Assembly (NCBI RefSeq): GCF_000188055.2
Contig: NZ_AEUZ02000001.1
Span: 510,001 to 574,000, forward strand
DNA: 64,000 nt
Direction of reading: 5' to 3'
Origin: Streptococcus urinalis 2285-97
GTDB lineage: Bacteria; Bacillota; Bacilli; Lactobacillales; Streptococcaceae
Position 1 is the stretch's first letter. The number at the start of each line of letters is the position of its first letter. The notes beneath the pieces are model-generated. The model made no database searches. It was not told where the DNA came from and worked only from the letters and a program-made list of their open reading frames with translations. The position numbers and the translations under genes are program-made. Below, in pieces: positions 1-9,130 of this stretch.

Positions 1-35
1 GCGTGAGGTCGGTGGTTCGAGTCCACTCGTGCCCA
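1..35 (+). tRNA. 3' part of a tRNA, probably tRNA-Ile
   Basis: The window opens inside a tRNA. The 3' side of an anticodon stem, a five-base variable loop, a TTCGAGT T-loop with GTGG/CCAC stem and the acceptor strand ending GTGCCC plus discriminator A are visible. The anticodon lies outside the window. The stem and variable-loop sequence resembles streptococcal tRNA-Ile(GAT), so the amino acid is an inference. It lies 13 bases before tRNA-Glu, so this is the end of a tRNA cluster. Confidence 0.7.
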
Positions 36-48
36 TTTTTATTGATAT

Positions 49-120
49 GGTCCGTTGGTCAAGGGGTTAAGACACCGCCTTTTCACGGCGGTAACACGGG
101 TTCGAATCCCGTACGGACTA
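49..120 (+). tRNA. tRNA-Glu (anticodon TTC)
   Basis: This is a complete 72-base cloverleaf. The acceptor strands GGTCCGT and ACGGACT pair with the G1-U72 pair typical of tRNA-Glu. The anticodon stem CCGCC/GGCGG carries the loop TTTTCAC (anticodon TTC), and the T-loop is TTCGAAT. CCA is not encoded. It is the last tRNA of the cluster and is followed by a terminator. Confidence 0.95.
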
Positions 121-123
121 TAG

Positions 124-160
124 TATAAAAAAAGGAAAGTGGCAATTTTCCTTTTTTTAT
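124..160 (+). terminator. Terminator after the tRNA cluster
   Basis: An A-rich arm with GGAAA pairs with TTTCC followed by a run of seven T, a rho-independent terminator for the tRNA cluster. The A-rich left side lets it also serve the convergent minus-strand gene that ends at 160. Confidence 0.75.
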
Positions 161-471
161 TATTCAATTTCTTCAGGTAAAAGAATTGTTTCCTTACCTT
201 TATTATCCAAAACTTTTATTTGTTTAGGGAATTGTGGATTAAAATCGTAATTATAGTCAAATTCTATCACAAAATCTTTTTTCAAATCAATATATTGTAG
301 AGAAACCTTATCTTTTTTATTTACGATTAAGAATGTTAGTACCTGAGGTAAAGGAAAAACATGCTTTAAGTTATTATCTATAATTTCCCAGAATAGATCT
401 ATGATTTGATATGGTAATAGAGTTGCAACTGCAAAACTGGCATATCTTTCTTTAGTATTTTCAATTGACAT
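160..471 (-). CDS. DUF960 family protein
   Basis: A 103-aa protein matching the DUF960 family of streptococci and staphylococci (N-terminal block ENTKERYASFAVATLLP). Its function is unknown. An upstream in-frame ATG at 504 exists, but the start at 471 is preferred because GGGAG sits just before it. It has no signal peptide or membrane segment and is acidic at the C terminus. It ends against the tRNA terminator and lies downstream of the DUF402 gene on the same strand. Confidence 0.8.
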   Translation of the reverse strand: MSIENTKERYASFAVATLLPYQIIDLFWEIIDNNLKHVFPLPQVLTFLIVNKKDKVSLQYIDLKKDFVIEFDYNYDFNPQFPKQIKVLDNKGKETILLPEEIE

Positions 472-527
472 TAAATTTTCTCCCTTAAAATAGCAATTAA
501 GCACCCTCTCGGGTGCTTGACAACTCT

Positions 528-1060
528 TTAACGATTCTTCAGTTCAAGATAACGTTTGTACCAAATATCGATGTAACTTTTAGAAAATGGTCCTTTGGAA
601 TTATTAATCCAATCGACTAATATCTTAACATTTTCTTTTAAAATAAAGTCAATTTGCGATGAATAATTCATCTTTTTTTGTGAACTTCGTATTCATCTAC
701 ATCAAGAAGCTTTTTTTCACCATCTGCAAACACTTTTACATCTAGATCATAGTCTATATACTTGAGTGCTTCTTCATCCATTATATAAGGACTTGCGAGA
801 TTACAGTAGTAAGAGACGCCATTATCTCTTATCATAGCTATAATATTGAACCAATATTTTTTATGAAAGTAAACAATAGCAGGTTCTCTAGTAACCCATC
901 GTCTACCATCACTTTCGGTTACTAGTGTGTGATCATTAACTCCAATTACAGCATTTTCAGTTGTCTTTAGTACCATAGTATCACGCCAAGTGCGGTGTAA
1001 ACTACCATCATGCTTATAACTTTGAATTGTAATAAAGTCGCCTTCTTTAGGTAACTTCAT
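528..1060 (-). pseudogene. DUF402 nucleoside tri-/diphosphate phosphatase, frameshifted
   Basis: The first part (1060 to 668) encodes the DUF402 core ([23 protein letters not shown]), the Ntdp family of nucleoside tri-/diphosphate phosphatases. That frame stops with TGA at 668-670. The missing C-terminal 47 residues ([12 protein letters not shown] to KRYLELKNR) are encoded from 671 to 528 in another frame, joined by an ATGA overlap. Intact streptococcal homologues are about 177 aa with exactly this tail. The shift lies in a run of seven A (673-679 on the plus strand); eight would restore one protein reading HKKKM across the join. The start at 1060 was chosen from family alignment. Whether this is real damage, slippage or a read error is open. 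Confidence 0.8.
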
Positions 1061-1139
1061 GTTTTTCCAACTTTCTACAATTAAACTTATCTTTAATAGC
1101 ATATCATAATTTTCTGAAAAAATCACTTACTTATCTTTT

Positions 1140-1919
1140 TTATTCAAAAAAGTCTTTATATCTTGATTTTATATCATCATAACCGAACCCTTTTCGAAAT
1201 AATGATTGAATTAATCGTTGCTTCAATTCATAGCCTTGGTACTTTTTACTATATTTACGATATTGTTTTTCTAATTCTTTATCCAAAAGATTTTTTTCTT
1301 GAGTCTCATCTTTTTCCAATGGTAACTTTTTTAGACTAATAGTTATCATTTCTGTTGAGAATCCCTTTTGAGCTAAAAATGTTTTTATTTTTAGTTTTAA
1401 TTGGTTAAGTGGGTATTTCTTATAGTATTTTTTAAAAGCTTTATTTGCGATACGATCTGAAACATTTTGAAAATCATAATTTTCTAATAGTTTATCGATT
1501 CTCGTTAGGGTTATACCTTTTTGAAAAAGTTTTTGTTTAATTTGTTTAGGACCTTTATCGCCATGATTTAAGTTTGATTCTATAGTGCTTTTGATAAATA
1601 AGTCATCATCTATCCATTTTTTCTCTTTTAAATGACTTACTACTTTGATTATGATTGGTTCAGTTATGTCATGTTTTTTTAGATATTGTTGGATTTCATT
1701 TTCTGTACGTGCTTGAAAGGAAATGTAATAGAGAGCTAAATCTTTGGCATAGGATTCTTGTGCAAAGGTTTCAATATCAACAAGTTCATTTTCAGTTAGG
1801 GACTTTCCTTTTGTGAGCATAAAGCGAACAATCGTGTCTTCAGTCACATATATTTTTTTCAAATTATCAAATTCAAGAAGGTAAAGGCGTTTTTTCTTTT
1901 CAATTTTGGTTATTTTCAT
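1140..1919 (-). CDS. recX: Regulatory protein RecX
   Basis: A 259-aa RecX-family protein, the usual size in streptococci. RecX binds RecA filaments and modulates recombinase activity. Three-helix repeats are visible (for example ALYYISFQARTENEIQQYLK and KGPKQIKQKLFQKGI), each a helical bundle typical of the family. It is highly basic. It is transcribed divergently from the rRNA methyltransferase gene with about 80 bases between the starts, an arrangement common in streptococci. Confidence 0.92.
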   Translation of the reverse strand: MKITKIEKKKRLYLLEFDNLKKIYVTEDTIVRFMLTKGKSLTENELVDIETFAQESYAKDLALYYISFQARTENEIQQYLKKHDITEPIIIKVVSHLKEKKWIDDDLFIKSTIESNLNHGDKGPKQIKQKLFQKGITLTRIDKLLENYDFQNVSDRIANKAFKKYYKKYPLNQLKLKIKTFLAQKGFSTEMITISLKKLPLEKDETQEKNLLDKELEKQYRKYSKKYQGYELKQRLIQSLFRKGFGYDDIKSRYKDFFE

Positions 1920-1999
1920 ATTAATAATTATATCAAAAATGTTAGAATATTATAGAGGCTATCAATGATAGTTTGAAACCAGTTTAAGTAGGTATTTGA

Positions 2000-3352
2000 A
2001 TGTTATTAAAAGAAAGACAAACTTTTTCTCTCAAAATAAAACGCATGGGAATTAACGGTGAAGGAATTGGATTTTATAAAAAGACATTAGTCTTTGTTCC
2101 AGGCGCATTAAAGGGAGAAGAAGTTATTTGTAGAGTTACTTCTGTTAAACCAAGGTTTATCTTGGCTCAGTTAGTTTCAATAAAAAAAGCTTCTAAGTAT
2201 CGTGTTATCCCTGAATGTCCTATTTACGAAGAATGTGGTGGCTGTCAAATCATGCATTTGAGGTATGATAAGCAACTGGATTTTAAAGATGATTTAATTA
2301 AGCAGTCGTTGAAAAAATTTAAACCCAAAAATTATGAATCAATTGAAGTTCGTCATACTAAAGGAATGGAAGTTCCAAAGCATTACAGGGCTAAACTCCA
2401 ATTTCAAACTAGAATGATTTCGGGTTCAGTTAAGGCAGGGCTTTTTAAAGAGGGCAGTCACCATTTGGTTTCAATTAAAGATTGCTTAGTACAAGATAGT
2501 ACAACTCAAAAAATAATTAACGAAATCGTTAGATTATTGGATAAATACAAAGTACCAATTTATAACGAACGTAAAATTCAAGGGATAAGAACTGTAATGA
2601 TTAGGCGTGCTAAAGCAAGTGATGATGTTCAAATTATCTTTATCTCTAGTAAAGAAGTTAGATTGACACCAGTTATCAAAGAACTTGTAAATCAGTATGA
2701 TAATCTTAAAACAATTGCTATAAATCTAAACAATTCTAAAAAAAGTGATATTTATGGTCAAGATACTGAAATTATTTGGGGCCAAGATAATATTACTGAA
2801 GAGGTATTAGATTATCAATTTGCATTATCTCCTAGAGCCTTTTACCAATTAAATCCTAGCCAGACTAATGTACTTTATCAGCAAGTGGTAGATGCCTTAG
2901 AAGTTAACGAAAATGATGATATTATTGATGCTTATTGTGGTGTTGGCACAATTGGCTTTGCTTTTGCAAATAAAGTCAAAAGTATTAGAGGAATGGATAT
3001 TATTCCTGACGCTATAAAGGATGCAAAGAAAAATGCCTCTTTTATGGGATTTAAGAATACCTCTTATTTTGTTGGGAAAGCCGAAGAATTGATCCCAAAA
3101 TGGTATAAAGAAGGTTACCGAGCGGATGCTTTAATTGTTGATCCTCCTAGAACGGGTTTGGATGATAAATTGCTAAAGACCATAATTCAATACCCTCCTA
3201 AAAAAATGGTTTATGTATCTTGTAATGCCTCTACATTAGCAAGAGACTTAGTGACCTTATCAAAACTTTATCAAATTGATTATATTCAGTCTGTCGATAT
3301 GTTTCCACAAACAGCTAGGACTGAAGCGGTAGTGAAATTAAAACGAAAATAA
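2000..3352 (+). CDS. rlmD: 23S rRNA (uracil-5-)-methyltransferase, RlmD/RlmCD family
   Basis: A 450-aa SAM-dependent m5U methyltransferase. An N-terminal TRAM domain (about residues 1-60) is followed by an iron-sulfur cysteine cluster ([14 protein letters not shown] near residues 74-88 with a later Cys), an RNA-recognition region, and the methyltransferase core. The core has the SAM motif [21 protein letters not shown] and the catalytic cysteine in [12 protein letters not shown]. It would methylate 23S rRNA uridines (747/1939 in Firmicutes, by family knowledge). It has no frameshift and is monocistronic or co-transcribed with the downstream acetyltransferase. Confidence 0.93.
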   Translation: MLLKERQTFSLKIKRMGINGEGIGFYKKTLVFVPGALKGEEVICRVTSVKPRFILAQLVSIKKASKYRVIPECPIYEECGGCQIMHLRYDKQLDFKDDLIKQSLKKFKPKNYESIEVRHTKGMEVPKHYRAKLQFQTRMISGSVKAGLFKEGSHHLVSIKDCLVQDSTTQKIINEIVRLLDKYKVPIYNERKIQGIRTVMIRRAKASDDVQIIFISSKEVRLTPVIKELVNQYDNLKTIAINLNNSKKSDIYGQDTEIIWGQDNITEEVLDYQFALSPRAFYQLNPSQTNVLYQQVVDALEVNENDDIIDAYCGVGTIGFAFANKVKSIRGMDIIPDAIKDAKKNASFMGFKNTSYFVGKAEELIPKWYKEGYRADALIVDPPRTGLDDKLLKTIIQYPPKKMVYVSCNASTLARDLVTLSKLYQIDYIQSVDMFPQTARTEAVVKLKRK

Positions 3353-3394
3353 GACTAGAATGTTTAATGAATCATATAAAAAGTGAGGTTAATA

Positions 3395-3970
3395 ATGAGT
3401 ATTTTAGTAAGATTTGCAAGTCTAAAAGATGCACAATCACTTTTATCTATTTACAAGCCCTATGTCGAAAAAACAGCCATAACTTTTGAATATGAAGTTC
3501 CTAGCTTAGAAGAATTTGAAAATAGAATCAGTCAGATTCAATCGTTTTATCCCTATTTAGTTGCCGAGGAGAACGGTCGCATTATTGGTTATGCTTATGC
3601 AAGTCCGTTTAAAGATAGAGCAGCTTATGATTGGTCGGTTGAAGTTTCAGTTTATTTAGATCATCAATCACGAGGACAGGGTGTTGGTACCATTCTTTAT
3701 GAAAAATTAGAAATCATTCTTGAGGAAATGGGAATATTAAATACCAATGCCTGTATAGCCTATGCTTATGATGATACGCCATATTTAACAAATGCCAGTC
3801 AAGCATTTCATAAAAAATTAGGCTATCAAATTGTTGGTCATTTTCATCAATCTGGTTACAAATTTCAACACTGGTTTGACATGATTTGGATGGAGAAGCT
3901 AATTGGTGATCATACTTCAAAACCAAAACCAGTAAAATCAGTAAATGATATTAAGATTAGTTTATACTAA
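3395..3970 (+). CDS. GNAT N-acetyltransferase, phosphinothricin acetyltransferase-like
   Basis: A 191-aa GNAT enzyme. The region YAYASPFKDRAAYDWSVEVSVYL and the acetyl-CoA loop RGQGVGTILYEKL are diagnostic of the Pat subfamily, whose members acetylate small amines. The physiological substrate is unknown. ATG at 3395 with AGTGAGG upstream is preferred over a GTG four codons earlier. The C-terminal tail (KPKPVKSVNDIK) extends beyond the usual domain. Confidence 0.85.
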   Translation: MSILVRFASLKDAQSLLSIYKPYVEKTAITFEYEVPSLEEFENRISQIQSFYPYLVAEENGRIIGYAYASPFKDRAAYDWSVEVSVYLDHQSRGQGVGTILYEKLEIILEEMGILNTNACIAYAYDDTPYLTNASQAFHKKLGYQIVGHFHQSGYKFQHWFDMIWMEKLIGDHTSKPKPVKSVNDIKISLY

Positions 3971-4033
3971 TCTTTTTATTTTTACCTATAATTAAATTGC
4001 AATAAAAACATAATTAAGTTAAACTATTTAAGT

Positions 4034-4065
4034 ATAACCGTTCGTGATAATAAAATAACCATTGA
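4034..4065 (+). promoter_or_regulatory. Pair of direct repeats, likely LytTR regulator binding site
   Basis: Two imperfect direct repeats, ATAACCGTTCG (4034) and ATAACCATTGA (4055), start exactly 21 bp apart, two helical turns. LytTR-type regulators (ComE, BlpR, SilA families) bind pairs of about 9-bp repeats with this period just upstream of -35. It lies 60-90 bp before the LytTR-regulator-kinase genes. A related pair with the same period precedes the exporter gene at 9032-9063. Confidence 0.6.
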
Positions 4066-4124
4066 TGATGTTTTAGCAGTTCTTGATTATCTTACTTGCT
4101 AAAATAAATGAAAAAGGAGACTGC

Positions 4125-4454
4125 ATGAAGTATTTTATTGTCGAAAAAAATAACCAACTCTATCACATCAATCAACACGATGTCTACTATGTTTATACTA
4201 AAAATGATGCACCTCATTTGGTTTTTTATTGCACTGAAGATGGTGAATTTTATAATAGAACCACATTAAAAGCACTTCTTGAACAAAAAAGTTATCTTTT
4301 TAAGAGATGTCATCGAAGTGTCATTATTAATTTAGAAAAAGTAAAGTCATTAGATCCTCAGAAAAGGTTGATTTCATTCAGTCGTAGTATCCAAAGCGTT
4401 GTGGCTTCGAGACGTTATTTTAAGACTATTTTGGAAGAATTCAAGGCAGGTTAA
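4125..4454 (+). CDS. Stand-alone LytTR DNA-binding protein
   Basis: A 109-aa protein consisting only of a LytTR DNA-binding domain (NQHDVYYVYTKNDAPHLVF to CHRSVIINLEKVKSLD). It has no receiver domain. The start at 4125 follows AAAAGGAGA; an in-frame ATG at 4083 lacks a ribosome site. The response-regulator gene begins five bases after its stop, so the two are co-transcribed. It could assist or antagonise the full regulator at the 21-bp repeats (inference). It resembles the LytTR half of the next gene. Confidence 0.75.
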   Translation: MKYFIVEKNNQLYHINQHDVYYVYTKNDAPHLVFYCTEDGEFYNRTTLKALLEQKSYLFKRCHRSVIINLEKVKSLDPQKRLISFSRSIQSVVASRRYFKTILEEFKAG

Positions 4455-4459
4455 TTGAA

Positions 4460-5207
4460 ATGTTTAATATTTTTGTATTAGAGGATAACTTTCTTCAGCA
4501 AACCAGATTAGAAGAATTACTTTTATCTATTGCCAAAGAAAAAGCAATTACTTATAAATCATTATCACTGTTTGGGAAACCCCAAAGCCTAATTGAAGCA
4601 ATAAAAGAAAAAGGATCTCATCAACTCTTTTTTTTTAGATATTGAGATAAAAGATGAAGCTATGAAGGGATTGGAAGTTGCTAAGTTTATAAGACAAAAA
4701 GACCCTCATGCTATTATTATTTTTGTGACAACACATTCTGAATTTATGCCCTTAACATTTCAATACCAAGTTTCTGCTTTAGATTTTATTGATAAGACTG
4801 GGTCAGATAAAGAGATAAAAGCTCGTCTTGAGGCAGCCATTGATTATGCTCAGGATAAATTAGATTACCCTGAGCAAGACAGTTTTTTGTATAAGTCAAA
4901 TCACACTCAAGTTCAAGTGCCTTTTAAAGATATTTTGTTCTTTGAAACGTCACCCAGCGTTCATAAAGTGATTTTGTATACTGAAAGAGATCGTGTGGAA
5001 TTTTATGCTAAAATTTCAGAAATAGCAAAGTTAGATAAACGTTTGTTTCAATGTCATCGCTCATTTGTACTAAATCCTGCAAAGATTGTTAGGATTGATA
5101 AGGAAAATAGGATAGCATACTTTAGAGATGGTTCATTTTGTTTGGTTTCTAGAATGAAAATGAAAGGTTTAATCGAAGTTATGGAAAAACTTCAGTGTAG
5201 ACATTAG
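4460..5207 (+). pseudogene. LytTR response regulator of ComE/BlpR/SilA type, frameshifted
   Basis: A receiver plus LytTR regulator of about 248 aa split by one frameshift. The first part (4460-4645) has the acidic pocket (FVLEDN) and ends after HQLFFF. The second continues from about 4637 with the phosphoacceptor region LDIEIKDEAMKGLEVAKFIR, receiver motif FVTTHSEF, and the LytTR domain (FLYKSNHTQVQVPFKDILFFETS to CHRSFVLNPAKI). A run of nine T at 4628-4636 causes the shift; eight T would give LFFLDIEIKDE with the phosphorylated Asp. It would activate pheromone-dependent promoters. It may be restored by slippage or be a read error. Confidence 0.8.
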
Positions 5208-5209
5208 AA

Positions 5210-6581
5210 ATGAGAAACATGAATTTATTATTTTGGCAAATCGGTATCGTATTATTATTTGAAATGATAGATATTTTTTTACTACTTTGTTTTTTTAACT
5301 TTGTTAGTGATTCTAGACTACCTAGACGACAAATAGTGATACTTTCAGCTATTATTTGCGTTTGTAAAGCTATTATTAGTATTATTTCTGTCAATTTTTT
5401 ACATTTGGATATTACCTTTATCTTTTTAATTTTTTTCTTTCTCAGTTTACCAATGATCTTAGATCATTATTCTGGATTAAGCATAAAACTCTTTTTTGGT
5501 ATTTTTTCAATGGTAGTTGTCAATATTTTTTTGAGATTTATGACTTTTTTTATTTGCCCACTTTTTAATATTGATACAAAAGAAGTAAATAACAATTATT
5601 TAAGTCTTTACTTTTTTGATTATCTTAGTATTATAGTTAGCTTTTATTTTGTCAAATTATTTAGCTATGATTTTAACAGTTGGAAAGTAAACCTAGATAG
5701 TAAAGTGGGTAAGTTATTATTAAATACCATAAATATTTCAATGATTATCTATTTTGTCATTATTCAACTTTTGACAATGGTTCAATTTTCAAATATTAAT
5801 ATTGATACGAGTAATCCTAGAAAAATAATAGTTCTTTTTTATTTATTTTTATTTTTTTCCTTACTTGCTATTATAGATCGAAATGTTAAAAATAATTTAT
5901 ATCAAGAAATACTAAGTCAAAAAGAAAAACAGTTAATTGATTTATCTAATTATAGTCGACAAATTGAAAAAATTATATAATGACATTCGAAGTTTTAGAC
6001 ATGATTACGCTAATATTCTAACTAGTTTAAAGATCGGGATTGATTCACAGGATATTGAGGTCATATCTACTATTTATGAAACAGTTCTTAAAGACTCAAA
6101 TAAAAGTTTAAATAAAGGGAATTTTTCATTGGGGTGACTATCAAATTTAAATAATGATGCTATAAAAAGCATGCTTCCTGCAAAAGTCTTAGAAGCTCAA
6201 AACCTTTGTTTAAAAGTAAATGTTGAAATTCCCAAACCAATTGATTTAAGACATATTGATACTTTAGATTTTATTCGGATTATGACGATTCTATTAGACA
6301 ATGCTATCGAAGCTGCTATTGAATCTCGTGACAAAGAAGTCTCATTAGCATTTCTTGATGAAAAAGATAAAGTGGTTATTGTCATAAAAAATACCACAAA
6401 GCAAAAAAGAGTAAGTTATCAAAATATCTTTAATAAAGGTATTTCATCAAAAGGTTATGGTAGAGGTATCGGTTTATCCAGTGTCAGTGAAATTTTGGAT
6501 CGCTATAGTTATATTACGATAACAACAACGTCTTACAACTTTTCATTTACACAAATAATAGAAATAAAAAAACTAGGATAA
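5210..6581 (+). pseudogene. HPK10 pheromone-sensing histidine kinase (ComD/BlpH/SilB type), broken twice
   Basis: The N-terminal 250 residues form six to seven hydrophobic segments, as in peptide-pheromone sensors, followed by a coiled stretch (LYQEILSQKEKQLIDL). The catalytic part is intact in sequence: H-box FRHDYANIL, N-box LLDNAIEAAIE and G-box GYGRGIGLSS. Two lesions separate them. A run of six A at 5967-5972 (five expected) shifts the frame just before the H-box. An in-frame TGA at 6135-6137 stands where relatives have Arg in LGRLSN, a probable CGA to TGA change. The second lesion is not a run-length change, so this gene looks truly inactive. It follows the regulator by two bases. Confidence 0.82.
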
Positions 6582-6594
6582 TTCCTAGTTTTTT
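6567..6594. terminator. Bidirectional terminator between kinase and pheromone genes
   Basis: AAACTAGGA pairs with TCCTAGTTT across a short loop, flanked by A on the left and T on the right. It can end the kinase operon on the plus strand and the pheromone transcript on the minus strand. Confidence 0.75.
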
Positions 6595-6595
6595 A

Positions 6596-6721
6596 CTAAA
6601 CACGTCTTAGTATAACAAATCTTTCTGCGACACCTTTTAAGAAACGTAAACTACCGTTAATTTGAGTCATTTCTTCTTTAGTTAGTACTTTATACTGTTT
6701 GACTGATTTATTATTGTTCAT
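6596..6721 (-). CDS. ComC/SilCR-like 41-aa prepheromone
   Basis: A small gene on the minus strand, convergent with the kinase. It has a start ATG at 6719-6721, AAAGGGG eight to ten bases upstream, and a stop TAG at 6596-6598. The leader is 24 residues beginning MNNNKSVKQYKVL, with TKEEMTQINGS matching the double-glycine processing consensus except that the last residue is Ser. The mature peptide would be LRFLKGVAERFVILRRV, 17 residues with net charge about +4 and amphipathic. The 24+17 architecture is identical to ComC and SilCR precursors, and the MNN(N/K)K opening resembles SilCR. It lies between the kinase and the C39 exporter, as expected for the cognate pheromone. Gly-Ser instead of Gly-Gly may slow cleavage. 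Confidence 0.8.
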   Translation of the reverse strand: MNNNKSVKQYKVLTKEEMTQINGSLRFLKGVAERFVILRRV

Positions 6722-6825
6722 AAGACACACCCCTTTGTTTTAATAACTGTATTGTAATCTTTTTTGTTCTCAAAAGGTTAGGATGTCATAAATGGTAATA
6801 ATTTAGTAGTAAATAGTCATAAAAA

Positions 6826-8971
6826 TTACGTATTTAAGGTATACAACTGACTGTAAACGCCTTTTTGCGATAGGAGTTCTTGATGATTACCATACTCAAC
6901 GATCTTACCTTTATCAAGCACTAAAATACAGTCTGTTTTCTTAGCAACAGATAGCCTGTGTGCAATAAAAATGATGGTTTTATCTTGAATAGACATGAGG
7001 TTTTGAATCACACTATTTTCAGTTTTTAAGTCAAGTGCACTCGTAGCCTCGTCCAAAATAATTATTGGTGATTGCCTTAGTAATGCGCGTGCTATTGCAA
7101 GTCGTTGTTTTTGTCCTCCAGATAAACCTGATGTATTGGAAATATGGGTATCAAATCCGAAAATCATTTGATTGATATCTTCCATTATATTAACTGTTTG
7201 GCAAACATCAATTAGTTCTTGGTCGGTCACCTCTTGAGAAAGTCCCAAGGTTAGGTTTGAACGTATGGTTCCCTCAAAAAGAAATGATTCTTGTGGAATA
7301 TAGCTTATCATAGACCGTAAAAGAGTTGGATTGATCGTGTCAATATTGGTTTGATTAATTTTTATGATACCTTGTTGAGGTTTTATGAAAGAAACGAGTA
7401 ATTTAGCAACTGTTGATTTTCCCGAACCAGAACTCCCTAATACCGTTATTTTTTGACCAAATGGTATTTTTAAATTGAGCTTTTCTATTGCATTTTGTGG
7501 ATATTGGTATTGATAGCTGACGTTTTGAAGCGTAATCTCAGGATCCTTTTGAGAAAATTTTTGAGAAAGCTGTTGATTTTCAGTTTTTAAGTACAAAACA
7601 TCATTTAAGCGAGAAGTTGCAACTTTTGCTTTTTGAATTTTTTCTTGAAGATTAATAATATTTTCAAGAGGATTCAAAAAAAGATCAGTAGCATATTAAA
7701 AGTAATAAGTTGTCCAATGGATAACCTTCCTTCTTCAATCATGGAAGCGCCAAACCATAAAATTACTATGGATAAAAATAATTGAGTCAGCTGTTTTAGG
7801 GCATTTTGAAGAAAATGTAATTTGGAAAGTTGAAATGATTCTCGCAAATAATCATTTAGTTCTAGCTTTATTTTTTCTTTGAAAAACAGTTCTTCACATA
7901 GTGATTTGATGGTTTCTATACCATTAATTGAATCAATCAGAGTAGCATTTAGTTTGGTGTTTTTTGCCATAATCTGTTGATTTTTTTCTCAAAAAGAGGG
8001 ATAAACAATAAGATAAAAAAACAGTAAAAAGGAATTGATAAACAGACAAAAATAAATAAATGGGGACTTTGGCCTATCAAATAAAGTCCTATGAGAATAA
8101 TCATTGTCAAATCCAGGAATAGAGAAATGACAATATTTGATAAGGCCTCAATAATATGGTTAGCATCTGTGAATCTTGTTAGTACATCACCAGCTTGTCG
8201 GTTGTAGAAAAACGACATTGATAGTTTAAAAAGATGGTTGATATATTTGAATAGAATCATGAACGTTAATTTTTGACTAAATTTCTCAAGAATTAATTCT
8301 TTTTGAACATAAAGAAATTGTTGAAAAAGATAAGCAATACCAAGTGTGATAAAGACAAGAGATAAGTCGTGTACTTTTGAATTTGGGATGTACTTATCAA
8401 GTGTCTTTTGAATGACATAAGAGCTAGATAAATTAATGATTGTGATAATCATGCTAAATAAGACACCAAAAATGATTTTTGATTTTGATTTTAATAACTC
8501 TTGTAAAAATGATTTTAAGTTGGATTGAGATTTCTTTTGGTCTATAAATGTTGTTCCTGGTGTCAATAAGATTGTATTACCAGTCCATTGCTTTAGAAAT
8601 AGTTTGATATCAATCCAATGTTTTCCAAAGGCAGGATCAGGATCAGCAATCAGTAATTTGTTATTTTTTATATGATAAATTACTACAAAATGAGGCATAT
8701 TGTCGTCTCTTAAGATATGCGCGATAAATGGATAGGTAAGATCGTGAGCATTAAATAACTCTTTATCAGCTTCAATACATAAGGTATCAAAATTTAGTTG
8801 GTGGGCAGCTTCGACGATACCTAAGATATTTGTACCACACTGGTTCGTTTTAGCTAATTCTCTAAGGTAATTTAGAGAATAAGTAGTTCCATAGTATTGT
8901 GCAATAGTTGCTAATGCTGCAACACCACAATCACCAGCATCATTCTGATATATGATTGGAAAATGTTTCAA
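6826..8971 (-). pseudogene. C39-peptidase ABC exporter (ComA/BlpA/SilE type), two frameshifts
   Basis: About 715 aa in three frames. It starts at TTG 8971 with AGAAAGG eight bases upstream. An N-terminal C39 peptidase domain (catalytic Cys in NDAGDCGVAALATIAQYYG, His in MPHFVVIYH) is followed by six membrane segments and an ATPase with Walker A GSSGSGKST, signature LSGGQKQR, Walker B IIILDEA and AHR. Frame break 1 lies at 7970-7972 (one A missing in TTAATG). Break 2 lies in a run of seven T (7676-7682 on the plus strand, eight expected: IFFLNPLENI). It would export the pheromone while removing its leader. The partner accessory subunit gene was not found nearby. Confidence 0.85.
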
Positions 8972-9031
8972 TTGTTTAACCTTTCTAAGTTATACTTATT
9001 ATTTTAAGTTATATTGATTGGAGAAAATTAA

Positions 9032-9063
9032 CTGTTTATGATACTTAAGCAGCCGTTTATGAT
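9032..9063 (-). promoter_or_regulatory. Second pair of 21-bp-spaced direct repeats, exporter promoter
   Basis: Read on the minus strand, ATCATAAACGG (9063-9053) and ATCATAAACAG (9042-9032) repeat with a 21-bp period, about 60-90 bp upstream of the exporter start. They share ATAA(A/C)C(A/G) with the repeats at 4034-4065. This suggests both transcription units answer to the same LytTR regulator. The site also lies upstream of the divergent small gene at 9131. Confidence 0.55.
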
Positions 9064-9130
9064 TTAGTTCTTTAAAACTTTCCATTTACGTTAAACTTCT
9101 AAAAATAAAGAGTTTATAGAGAGCTTAGAA

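Noticed and set aside
3714..3926. 70-codon frame on the minus strand opposite the GNAT gene
   Set aside because: It is a shadow of a well-supported acetyltransferase with no ribosome site and no family features.
6123..6140. Two compensating frameshifts in the kinase instead of a nonsense codon
   Set aside because: The frames before and after TGA 6135-6137 are the same, and relatives have Arg here in LGRLSN, so a single CGA to TGA change is simpler.
6722..6830. ACC-containing repeats upstream of the prepheromone (TTACCATTT and TAACCTTTT)
   Set aside because: Their spacing is 18 bp, not 21, and the match to the other two repeat pairs is weak, so I did not annotate a regulator site.
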